Positions 26,271-36,498 of a stretch of 64,000 nucleotides of DNA are shown here, in pieces; positions within the stretch are counted from its first letter, which is position 1; each line of letters begins with the position of its first letter. The stretch is from Apis mellifera (lineage: Eukaryota > Arthropoda > Insecta > Hymenoptera > Apidae). Location: assembly GCF_003254395.2 (NCBI RefSeq), contig NC_037644.1:14012586-14076585 (forward strand), read 5' to 3'. The notes below the pieces were generated by a model. That model was given only the letters and a program-made list of their open reading frames with translations. It had not been told where the DNA came from and made no database searches. Both the position numbers and the translations under genes were made by a program.

Positions 26271-27395
26271 CTTCCTTCCATCTCTCTCTCTCCCTCCCTC
26301 TCTTTCTTCGTTTTCACCGGATCTAATCCCCCGTGGGGCCACGTTGCTCGAACACGCGCGCCGTTTCCACGCTTGAGCGCATTGTTATTACAGGATTATT
26401 ATTAACGCGGGGGGGAGGAAAGGGAAGCGCAAGGCCACGATCCTCTCGATCAAATTTGCTCGATGAAAATTTCGGCCTCTCGGCGGAGCGAAATGGCCGA
26501 GGAGGATGATCGGTCGATGGCGAGGATCGCCGTTACTACTGTTATTCCCCCCTCCTCGCCCATATCGCGGCTGAAATCTGAACTCGGGAAATGAGACGCG
26601 GTAATTTATCGGGCGAGCGGGGAGATTCCTCGATTAAAATGGGGGAAAAAAGAGCCTGCGCGATAAATCGTTCGAAGCGCAGAAATTCGAAGCGAGGCCC
26701 GATAAATCAAGGGAAACCGAATCCGAGGTTGCGGTGGGTGGCTCGTTTACCTCGTTTTCCCCTCGCGAACGAAACGATGAGGCGACCCCTCTTCTCTCTC
26801 CATCGTCGTTTCGCATTTTTCGCGTACGTTCAACGAGTACGTCGTTGTTACTGCCTCTTATGTTTAATCATCCGTCGAAAGCAAAGCAACTACGCACCAC
26901 TTACGTATATCGTGCTCGCGTGGTTCTCGCGTGATCGAACGCGAGTCACGTCCCACCCGTGTAAATAAACTTTTCATGGATTGGCGGGATGGAATTCGTA
27001 ACTCGAGAGCGAGAGAGAGACAGAGAGAGAGATCGGTCCCTTTTTCCTCTCCACTTTTCCTCCGCGCGCGATCTCCAAGGATCTCGGGGTGAAAAGCGCG
27101 AGCGGTTAAACGAGCGAAATATCTCTCTCTCTCTGTCTCTCTCTCTCTCTCGGGGGAAGATGATCCTGTTCGACGTTCAAGGTCGACCGCATGCGGCTCG
27201 AGGCCTTCTCGAGGAGGCGTCGATCCAGCCACGGCAAATTCGTTCGACTGTTTTCTTCGTCCCGCAGCTGTTCCCTTCCTCTCCTTACTTCACCTACGTT
27301 CAACGTGTGGCACGTTCGCTGTCCCTTTCGTCGGTGCCACGTCTCGTATATCGCGTACACCGGATTTCTCTGCCTGTCCCTGAACTGTCCGAGGC

Positions 27396-29548
27396 ATGTC
27401 GACGCCTGTGAGGAAAAACGGCGGCTCGCACATGACCGAAGATGACACGACGGTACGAAACGATATACCGGAAATAAGAAAAAAATTTCGTTCCCTCGGT
27501 CGATGATTCGGTTGGTTTGTTAGGTACCGACCTACAACAAGTTCGATGTTTCCTATCCTATGTATGGAATCGATGAATTAGATGATTACGAAGAGGGGCA
27601 AACCGAGGAGGAGTGGGAGAAGGCGAAGACAGACGAGGAAAGCCCCGCCTGGGATGCTGAGGAAAAGTACGAGGAGAAATACGAGAAGAAGATAGAAGAG
27701 GAGGAGGAGGACGAGGAGGAGGAGGAGGAGGAGGAGGAGGAGAAGGAAGAGGTGGAGGAGGAGGAAGTAGAGGAGGAGGAGGAGGAGGAGGAGGAGGAGG
27801 AGGAGGAGGAGGAGAAGGAGGAGGAGATAATTTCGTTGACAGTTTCGGAAAAGACCGAAGAGGAAGTAGCGCCAGAACCTGTGGAATCCGATCGCGTGTT
27901 CCCCGAGATACCCGTAGAGGTGCGCATAAACCTATCATTCTCTCTCATTCTACCCGTGGAATTGCTATTCCTCACGACCTTCGTGATACATTAAGATTCC
28001 GTGGCTCTAAACCGCCCTCCCCCCCCCCCCCCCGGGCTTCTCGCCGTTTCTCCTCCTTCCCTTAATCCGTTGATATTTGCACATAATGGCCGTGCGATCG
28101 GTACACATTGTAAACGGGGAACATGTAAATAATAAAGAAATTTCTCGCATAACTCCCTCCGTTGTTTCTCTCTTTTCTTTTTTTCTTCTTCTTCTTCGCC
28201 AGGTTACCGACCGTGATGCGATTATCATCAAGTTAAAAGAGTTACAAAACGAAAAAAACGATTTGAAACGCAGAAATAGACTGCTAGAGATTTGGGTCTT
28301 TCGGAATTTGAAGAAGGTCAGCGGATTCTCTCTTTCTTGCATCAACAATTTCTCGTACAATTTCCACGCATCTTTTTCGCGGGAAAAAAAAAAAGAGTAA
28401 TCGGGATCGAGTCCACCATAGTTGTTGTACCACAAGCTGTGATCGTTCGTTAGGCTCAACAGCGAATCACACCCATGGATCGTACTAAGACCATGGATCA
28501 GATGGAAGAGATATACAAGGAAGAGCTGCGCGATTACAAGATGCAGATAGACGAGATAATGAATCGGCAGTCCGAGTTGTCCTACGAATTGCAAAGTTAT
28601 CAGCAGAAGGTGGAGATGCTGCGAGAGGAGGATAAGCGGATCTTCGAAGAGTTTTTGGAACGGCAAAGGGAGATATCGGTCGGTTTGATCTTCTCGAAAA
28701 CCGGGAGAAAAATCACCGACAAGTTGATGGAAAACTTGATACATCGCCAGGTGTCTTTCACGTGATCGTCTTATCGTATCGTCTTATCATTTGATCTAAA
28801 TCGATTCACCATTATTCTCGATATCGCGCCAGACAACAAGACGCGAAGTTTTAGCCAAAGATCGCCACAACTACGTCTTCCTTCAACACCGTCTCGACGA
28901 TTTGAACGTCCGTCTCAGACTGGCCGAGGATTTAGGAGCGGGGATGACCACGATGGACTTCGAGGCGCTCTCGGTCGCCAATATCGGGTACAAGGATCGT
29001 GTGGATGAAAGGGATCGCGAATTGGAGAAGCTGCGAATCAAGTATATATGCTTGGGCACATCCCCACCACCGATAGATAACCTTTCGATATCGGACGCGA
29101 TGTCGAACGGGCGCGCGTAATCGTGGTCGCGACTTTTTTCTCCGTTCAGAATCGCAGAGACGGTGAACGGCGTGGCTCAGTACAAGGAGAAAGAGGTGTG
29201 CGTGCTCGAGGATATAGAGCTGGAGGAGGAAAATCTGGAGGAATGCCGCAAGAGGAACACCGAGTATCGGGAACGTTTGAACAAAGTTCACGTAAGACTT
29301 AACGAGATACGGGACGAGTTGCACAAGAGAAACATTTCCGCCGGACTTTTGGTGGCTCGGTACGTTTCGCTCTATTCTTTCCCGTCCTTCTCGCGACGCT
29401 TTTTCTCATCGCCGAGTTTTCGTTTAGGGAAGAGTTGATGGAGATGGAAAAAATGATGGTGTTGAAAGAGCAACTCAAGGACAAGATCGCGACCATCAAG
29501 CGCGAAATCGAATCGTTCGAACCGGCGAAACAGCAATTAAGGAGACTG
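27396..29548 (+). CDS. CCDC96/CFAP184-like ciliary coiled-coil protein, seven exons
   Basis: Exons are 27396-27452, 27524-27919, 28203-28316, 28454-28750, 28833-29041, 29150-29359 and 29428-29548; all introns are GT-AG and every junction keeps frame, giving 468 residues before the last short exon. The start at 27396 (MSTPVRKN) follows an in-frame TGA and has G at -3; an ATG at 27432 is weaker. Residues 77-120 are almost all glutamate. Exons 3-7 are heptad-rich coiled coil. Residues 289-468 match the CCDC96/CCDC113 domain: GAGMTTMDFEAL corresponds to the family's GEGLHLIDFEQL and VDERDRELEKLR to its IEERNEELLKLR. Known CCDC96 proteins act with CCDC113 in motile cilia, linking axonemal structures near the nexin-dynein region. 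In an insect, expression would be expected in sperm and chordotonal neurons. Vertebrate CCDC96 is somewhat longer, mainly at the N-terminus. CCDC113 itself is the main alternative, but the acidic N-terminus favours CCDC96. Confidence 0.9.
27695..27826 (+). repeat. GAG-type coding microsatellite: poly-glutamate tract
   Basis: The second exon of the CCDC96-like gene contains mostly GAG codons with a few GAA, GAC, AAG and GTG, encoding about 44 residues that are nearly all Glu. Acidic N-terminal regions are usual in CCDC96, so the tract is consistent with the gene. Nearly pure repetition of GAG suggests growth by slippage, so its length may vary between individuals. On the opposite strand it reads as poly-Ser or poly-Pro, which explains the long minus-strand frames. 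Confidence 0.9.
28019..28033. repeat. Run of 15 C in intron 2 of the CCDC96-like gene
   Basis: An uninterrupted C run lies about 100 bases after the donor at 27920 and about 170 bases before the acceptor at 28202. A run this long is prone to slippage and sequencing error. It sits in an intron, so it does not affect the reading frame. Confidence 0.9.
28833..29548 (+). other. CCDC96/CCDC113 coiled-coil domain region (exons 5-7)
   Basis: Exons 28833-29041, 29150-29359 and 29428-29548 together encode the conserved C-terminal domain (residues 289-468). Recognisable landmarks in order are RHNYVFLQHRLDDL, LGAGMTTMDFEAL, YKDRVDERDRELEKLR, the split K codon joined to IAETVNGVAQYKEKE, and a final amphipathic helix ending EPAKQQLRRL. 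The two short introns split codons (phase 2 each), and the joins restore Lys and Arg in the expected register, which strongly supports the model. Confidence 0.88.
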
Positions 29549-29919
29549 GTAAGCGTTGACAGGTTTTTCTTTCTTTTTTTGTTTACTTCCTTCTTCGAAA
29601 TCGATCGAGGAAGAGAGGAAATGGTTGCGTTGTATTTAGAGACTTCTATCTATCGCAATAACCGATTCGTTTATCTCGAGAAACGTTTATCGTTCGGAAT
29701 CTTTTCGAATTGATCGTGTCTACGAGAATTTCAATCCGATGACGCGATCACGGCTACGTAATTGATCGAATAACGAAGATAACTCGAGTGCAACTACTTT
29801 TCGCGTATTAATTGCGAGATCCGCGACGAACTTGTTTCGCAAAATTTATGTTTGGTCGCGTATTTTTCCTCTTAATCCCGAACGGAGTTTCTTCAACGCG
29901 TTCTTTCCTTTTCCTCCAG

Positions 29920-29928
29920 CGGTTATAA
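29920..29928 (+). CDS. Candidate final codons of the CCDC96-like gene
   Basis: After the donor at 29549 (CTG, then gtaagcgt) the domain is essentially complete, so a very short last exon is expected. The best acceptor is the pyrimidine tract ending tcctccag at 29919, which adds R, L and TAA in phase 0. An alternative acceptor ending taccag before 30184 would add A, E, V, S and TAA. I cannot choose with certainty, and no AATAAA lies close behind either; the nearest I noticed is at 31637-31642. Confidence 0.35.
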   Translation, partial: RL

Positions 29929-32187
29929 ATTGACCGCTCAAAGAAAGAATATCAATTCTCTCCCTTTTTGGAAACGGTTCGATTCACGGTTTCTTACATA
30001 TGGATCGAAAGGAAAGGAGAAGGAAAAGGAAAGAAGAGAAACGATCGCGAAAATTTCGATACGGGTAACTAATAGAAGATGGTTCGTTTCGATAATTCAT
30101 AAGAATTCATGTTTCTTTGCTCGATTTTCTAACTTCTCGAGTTTCCTTCGATCGTATATCTTTCGCCGGTCAATTTTTACCAGGCTGAGGTTTCGTAATC
30201 GCCGGCCGATGAGTTGGCTTTAGATCAGCAAAAGCAGCTTCATTGTCGGCGAGTGGGCAGTTTCATCGATTCGTCCACCCACTCGGGAACGGGATTATTT
30301 ATAAAAGATTCCAAAGGTTATCCGCACGCTCACGCGCGATTCTAACTCACTCCCTGATCAACCCCGGAAAAGAATCGCGCCTATTAATTTCACGTGGGCG
30401 TACAACTAGTAAGTACTTTGTCCGACAAAGATGGATCTCCCCTTCCGTTCGAAAGGGCACGGAATTCTCTTCTTCTCTCCCGTCCCTCTTTTTTTCTTTT
30501 TTTTACACGAGTTACATAGTTTTTCGTATATCACGATTAAACCGGATCCAGGGGAAAGTTGTGACGTAAAATGTCGAGATGAATCGGCGTACTTTGGTTT
30601 TCGAATCGCTTTTCGTAAAATCTCGATCGTCTTCCAACTCTACGACCCGTTAAAATCTTCGGTATCGACTACCTGCCGCACGATCTGCGATACGAACCGA
30701 GAAAATTCTTTTCTTCCCTACCTTTTTTAAAAACATTCCATTTTCCCGTATACCTGGCCTTCGTCATCGGCGCGCATCTTCCCGGAAACTGTTCAAGTTT
30801 TCCTCGAACGAACGAATTCGCTAAACGCGGAGAATCCTGTTACTGAACTTTCCTCCCTTTCCGTTCCTCGTCGCCTCGTATCTTCTCGCATCTTCGTTGC
30901 GCCCGATTGTTCCGTGACCGTTTCCAGCGTTACGAGCGTTCCCGCTCGTGCGAGAGTGTTGCACGCGTGGAACATCGAGCGAAGGGATACGAGATAACGA
31001 CACTTACCAAGGGGAGACGCCGCGTAAGCCGCGTGGCTGGTTAAAGACAACGGCATGCGAAACACAGGGAGAAATCCCGTGGCAAATTATGCAGATCTGA
31101 CGTATTTGCATTTAGTTAGCATACATGCCGTTCGTTGCACGCCTGAGACTTTCATCTATTTACCATAAAAAAAGTACACGGTAACCGATCCCGATGGATC
31201 CCCCCACCCCGGGGTCTCGCGCCTCGCCCTTACTCGTCCATTACTTCGTCCCCCTCCCCCCCGATCGACCTTACCTGCGCGTATTTTTCGACCATCTGAA
31301 CAGTACAAATTCCCGTATGAAACGCGATCTGAAAAAAAAAAGATTTCGTAAAGAGAAAGAAATTTATCCTTCTATTTTTTTTTTCCTTTCAGATGCATAG
31401 AAATAGTTTGGCAAATAATTTTTTCTACTGACGAATTACCTTTATATTATCGTTATCGACGAGATATTATTACGACAAAAGGAAAAAACAACGGAGACGA
31501 ACCAACGATTTTATTTTTCTTTTGTTACGAAGCTTCATATTTTTTACGATCCTTTATTTTCTATATTCGCATATCTCTTCGTCTCTTTATTTTGCAATCC
31601 ATATTTTGTTAAGAGAAATTTTTGAAACAAAAATTGAATAAAGCCATTTTTTCTTACACGATAAACACGATTTATGAAACGATTCACGAACCCGCGAATA
31701 TATGTTTGCGCGACAACCCAACGCGAAATATCGCGTAATTATTTACCGAAATTAATTATCTCGTATTCGCGATATGCGATAACGCGATTCGATCAGCCGA
31801 ATCAGAGATCGACGTTACTGAAATTTTGCGGCTAGAGAGAAGCAAAACTTGTCTTCGCTCTACCTAAAAATTTAACGAGTCGTTTCTTGCACACGTTCAT
31901 ACACGCCCGGCTCGCGTTCAATTGTAGCGAGCCCGAAGTGGGACGATCGATCTGTCTTGATCGCTTTGTTGTTCTTTGCAATGAGATTACGAAGGTTGGC
32001 CGCATTCGGCCGCAGCCAATGCAACAACGGTACAAGTCGTAAGCTCGACCGTAAAAATTATTCTTTTAAAAATTACGGCGGCGGGAAAAAAGCGTAATAA
32101 AGCGCGAGAATGGAAGCGCGGAATGGAAAACGATAACGGCGTAAATTGCACGGTTGTTGTTTCGGACGGAGTGGTGGAAGATGGAGA

Positions 32188-32206
32188 GGGGAGGGGAGGG
32201 GAGGGG
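32188..32206 (+). other. G-quadruplex-type motif
   Basis: Four runs of four G separated by single A bases occur back to back, a textbook quadruplex-forming pattern with very short loops. More G-rich purine sequence continues to about 32247. It is not inside any supported gene. Confidence 0.75.
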
Positions 32207-35200
32207 CGAGGAGAGAGGACAGGAGAGGGGAGAGGAGGAGGGCCATTGAAATTTCGCGAGTGTGGATCAATGCGGCTTGGCAATTACGCGAACGCGGAAC
32301 CCTTCCGTAAAAGGGAAAACGCGCGTTAAGGAATCGTGTCCATTCTCAAGGTCGACCGGTATCCTACCGGCCCCTACCGTACGCTGCATAACGCGTTTCT
32401 ATTACGCGGTCAATTGCAGCGATTGTTGCGTGTCTCTCGCAATCAGCGCCGCATCACGTGTGTGCACGCGTGTGCGCGCGCGCGCGCTTTCTCTATTTCC
32501 TCGCCTCTTTTTCTTTTCTTTTCTTTTTCCCGCTCCTCTCCCTCCCCCCCCCCCTCCTTCTCCTTCGGAAAACCGTGCACGGCTTTCACGAGCTAAGAAA
32601 TGCTAACTTATTAATCGAAGAGGTTGGAGACGTTATTGCGTATACGCATCGAGGAGAGGCATCGCCCGTTTCCTTTCGCCGATCAGACGGAGAATAGGAT
32701 TAATTTAACGCGATTTAGGTATCGAATGGCCGTGGTGTCGTAACGTTAACCGTAACGCGGATACCGCGTCTCGAGTATCGGGAAAAATCGGAAAGGGTTT
32801 TCACGGGGATGGCAAATTACACGGGGAAATTTGATGGACGTTCGATAGATAGGAAAAGTAACAATGGTGAGATCGGATTAGGTGAATGAATCGACCGATA
32901 AATCACGTAAAGGATTCTATTTTTTGACCGTTCGGACGTGCATCTCGTGTAGTTGGTCGAATCTGTAAGACTTATGATCGACTCGCATGTCTGCTATAAA
33001 TCATCTTTTCGAAGTGTACCAACGATCCCACGATTTCACGAGAAGCGGCAATTTTTAGTATATACATACATATATATATAGAGAGAGAATACATAGTTTG
33101 AAAATTGTATATTCTTCGATGGATCTAACGTAACGACGGTTGATCGAACAAGATCGATACAGGGATTTTTGTTTTCCAAGGTTTTATTCGGATTAAAAAA
33201 ATTGCTGCGCCATTATTCGAATGATGATTCACGGTATCTTACATGATGAAACGATGTTAAGAACCTAAAATGTAAACGACATTTGTTTCGCGATTGCAAT
33301 CCTACCATTTGCTCCAAAAGCGAGAAAGCGTTCGTATCGATCTTCGACCCAGATTCCCATATGATGCAACGATTGTTAAAACGAATTTTAAGAAGGTCGC
33401 ATTGCGCAACGTTAGAAAGAAGATCTCGAATTTAGCAATGAAAGGCGGGATCGTAAGTAGTCGATCCGGTCGCCGGGACACAAAGCCGCCTTTCCGTGAG
33501 GATTGCGCCACGCGAAAATAGCGTAATCATGGTGATTAACGAGAGAACCATGTCTCCGACGTATCTCTCGTTCCCGGTCGCGCACAGCACAGGAGCAGCT
33601 CGATCGGAAACACGCAGCCACGCGCGTGACACGTATCGTGACGAACAAACAATGCCGCGGATCGATACGCGGCGGGGCAACTCGTATATTTTAAACACAA
33701 GCAGACAGCGACACGCAGCCCCGCGCATACCTTCGCTTTCTTTCCAAGCGACAACAAACCTGGCTCGAGTGACGCACGGTTTTCCGCTCGAGAACCGCTC
33801 GTCCCCGTCGAGAGTAAAAGCGAGTCGTGAGTCGCGCGCTCTCGAGTATTTAGCGATGGTTCAATCGGTGATCGTGGCCGGATCGGCTTCGAAGCAACGC
33901 GAGGCCTCCGCGTCGTCCTTGACAAAAGGGAAGGCAGATGGTCGACGAGACGATGAAACGTCGTGCTCGAGACGTCGTGCCACGCCGGTATGCGTAATGG
34001 TATGCGTAACTTGGAGCGTACCACGCCTGCCTTCTTTTTTCCCCCTTTTTTTTTTTTTTCCTTTTCTTCTTCTTCCCAAACTGGCCAAGAACAAGAGGAA
34101 TGTCGAACGCGTGGGAGTGCAGCGACGGCGTTCGTAAACTTTCTACGAAAAGTGAACGGAGGACTGATCATTGTTCGAGTTGAATTACCGTTTTCCACTC
34201 GAACCACTCGAAACTTGGCCGAAAGAAAGATGAGAAGAGAGGAGAGGAGAAGAGGAATATCGAGAATCCATTAGCGAACGAGAGAGCGTGTATTATTTTC
34301 GATCCACGCGCGTTTCTTAAAAGTACGAAATTGCGATTTTTATATCGATAGACGGTACGTAGCGAGCCGTGAAATCATATCGGATTATGTAAGTATTCTC
34401 GTAAACGTGTAATAAACGCGAATGTCGCGTTTTGGTCACATTTTATGGAATGGCATTCGCGTGGGTGAATGGAGGCGAGAGGACCGAGGCCACGATTTTT
34501 ACGGCGTAGAGAGTGTACACTACCTCCGTGTTTTCGTGGACAGGGCCACCGATGCCCACGATAAACATTCGTACGTATCTGGTGTGGACGGTAATCCGTT
34601 ATCGTTTGAATTTCGTTTTTACAGCTGTTGAGACGGAAAGATCGTCGAATGAAGAAAAAGTACCGCAATGTAAGGCGATTCGAGTTAAGTACGTACGGCT
34701 GAGGTAGGTTCGAGAAGTATCGCCGCCCACGTAGAACAATTTCGATGTATAAACAGCACCTGCGGTTAGAAGATCCATTAGAGCTCGACGGAACTTTCTT
34801 CCTGTACAAGCCGGTACGCAAGTATGGAACTTACCGATTTCCTTCAGTCCTTGAAATATTAACATATTATCGCAGAACGCTCGACTCGAAAAGGTTCGCC
34901 GCGTAACTTCGATATCATCGTATGGGCTTTGAGAGCAAGAACGTTCTAATTGCAAGACTGGATCTTCTCGACAACCGTGACTGCCGCAACCGTGCGCTAA
35001 TGTAAATTCGTCAGAATGCCACTTTATCTTCGTCGTGGGAATCCGATGTGATAAACGATAACGATTCGATTTGACGGAAAAGAAATGTATCGGCCTCGCG
35101 TACGCGATACGCCAAGAATTTTTATTAAGCCCCTCGCCCCGCATCGACACGCCGAGTTCCCCCCCTCCCCGTTAAGCGACTTTTGCTCTTATTTATCATT

Positions 35201-35286
35201 CACAATTTCACATTCCGGGATATGCAAATGAAACGAAATGCCGCTTGATGAAACAAACATATACGTGAAAAGAAATTCTCAAGCGT

Positions 35287-35318
35287 CTTTCTTTCTTTCT
35301 TTCTTTCTTTCTTTTTTT
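35287..35318. repeat. CTTT tetranucleotide microsatellite
   Basis: About six to seven CTTT units ending in a T run. A simple repeat in non-coding DNA. Confidence 0.9.
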
Positions 35319-35759
35319 CAAATAACAATATCCACTACATCCATCTCGCGGATAGAAACGTCGTCATCTCGATAAATTACTTTCACTCGTTCGACCATTC
35401 GGACGACGATAGTTGAAGAAATAAAAAATATCGAACGAAGGGAAGAAGTATCGATGAATAGGGATATAAAACGGAATCGGTCCGTTTAATTCGCTCTCGA
35501 TTTCGAGAGAAACGATACACAAGTGGTGAGGCCAGGCTCCGTATGGAAAGGACATACGGAAAACACGCGACGTCAGTCGAGGCAGAAACGACGCGTTAAT
35601 TACCTACGTCTATGTTGGCTAGAAATTTTCTCATGGTGACTCCGCGCAACAAAGGAGAAAAGCAGCGTCGCGAACGAGAGAGAAAGGAGAAGGATAGAGA
35701 GGTCGGTATATAGGGAATATAAAGAAACACAGAGAGGATAATAGACATAGATTATAGCG

Positions 35760-36498
35760 GCCGGTGGGGGCTGTACGGAGCGGAGGAACGAAAGAAGCGG
35801 GGTAGAGCGGTCGTTTGCCTTGGATCGCCTTCGAACCGGGGAGTCCAAGTCCAGTCCCGAGAGGCCGAACGCGAACTCAAGCTCGATCCCGATTCCGATC
35901 CCGCCTGATTTCCGTCCGCGTGCATTCCATCTTGTAGGTTCGGCCGCGTTCGGCCGAGTTCGACCCGCCTCGGCCAATTTCGCCGTTGCTCGTTCCCTCT
36001 GCTCGGCTGCGCTGTCGTGCAACTTCGGCTACAGTCGTGTATCAGCGCTCGCGCGGAGTGGATCGCGAGACGCGTCTCGTTTCAAATTCGACGGTGGAAT
36101 GACGGTGTCTTTTCTGCCGTCGTTGCGGGACGCCAAGAAGGACGATTGTTCGCGCATCGACGTTTTCTCACCCGCCCCCGCGACCATGTCACCGTGAACA
36201 CGATCGTTATCTATCGATCGATCGTCACCTCGGCCAAGAATTTCGCACGTGGTTTACAACAACGAGGGCAGGATATAGCCGGCGCGTTTACGTGCTGTGC
36301 GTGTAACAGTGGATGTGCTCGTTCGATCTCTGTCCCTCTCGTCGCTATCGCACCGATTCCTCTTTCTCTCCTCGGCTTGCTCTTGTGTGCCTTCCACGAA
36401 CTACGACCGGTCGTCATTCTGGAATAACGCTCGTCTGCTGGGATCAAGCTCCCGCGCGTAGCAACCGCAAGAAAACCTAGTCACCGCTGAATCAACAG
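35760..36498 (+). promoter_or_regulatory. CpG-rich stretch, possible promoter and non-coding first exon
   Basis: The stretch is richer in CpG than its flanks and ends at CAACAG followed by gtgggaat at 36499, an acceptable donor. Inside it are GA-rich sequence, a repeated GGCCGA/TTCGGCC-type pattern (35935-35975) and no convincing ORF. This would suit a promoter with a spliced 5' UTR exon, but I found no downstream coding exon to attach it to. It may equally be a CpG-rich patch without function. Confidence 0.22.

Larger units (their letters stand above)
21587..27395. other. No supported gene; repeat-rich DNA between the two genes
   Basis: The stretch begins with the donor of the preceding exon, so at least its start is intron. 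It has GA/CT tracts, GAA/GAG repeats (24883-24960), a TTTC repeat (26242-26270) and TA repeats near 25908-25926. A frame of 334 codons from 25015 runs through a CT microsatellite and a TA-type repeat and is mirrored by long open frames on the other strand, so I regard it as chance. A segment at 22938-23218 has several open frames and a CT-rich tract ending in an AG; it is treated under findings. Confidence 0.45.
29929..35759. other. No supported gene; mixed-composition DNA
   Basis: I find no gene here. A minus-strand frame of 183 codons (34599-35150) has no splice or family support. A possible + strand exon ends at a consensus donor (gtaagt) at 33453. Other content is a G-rich motif at 32188-32206, C-rich and CTTT repeats, and an AATAAA at 31637-31642 that could serve the CCDC96-like gene if its 3' UTR is long. 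Confidence 0.45.

Noticed and set aside
27558..28744. Minus-strand frames with poly-Ser, poly-Pro or long hydrophobic stretches
   Set aside because: They are antisense shadows of the CCDC96-like exons, whose + strand splicing and domain match are clear.
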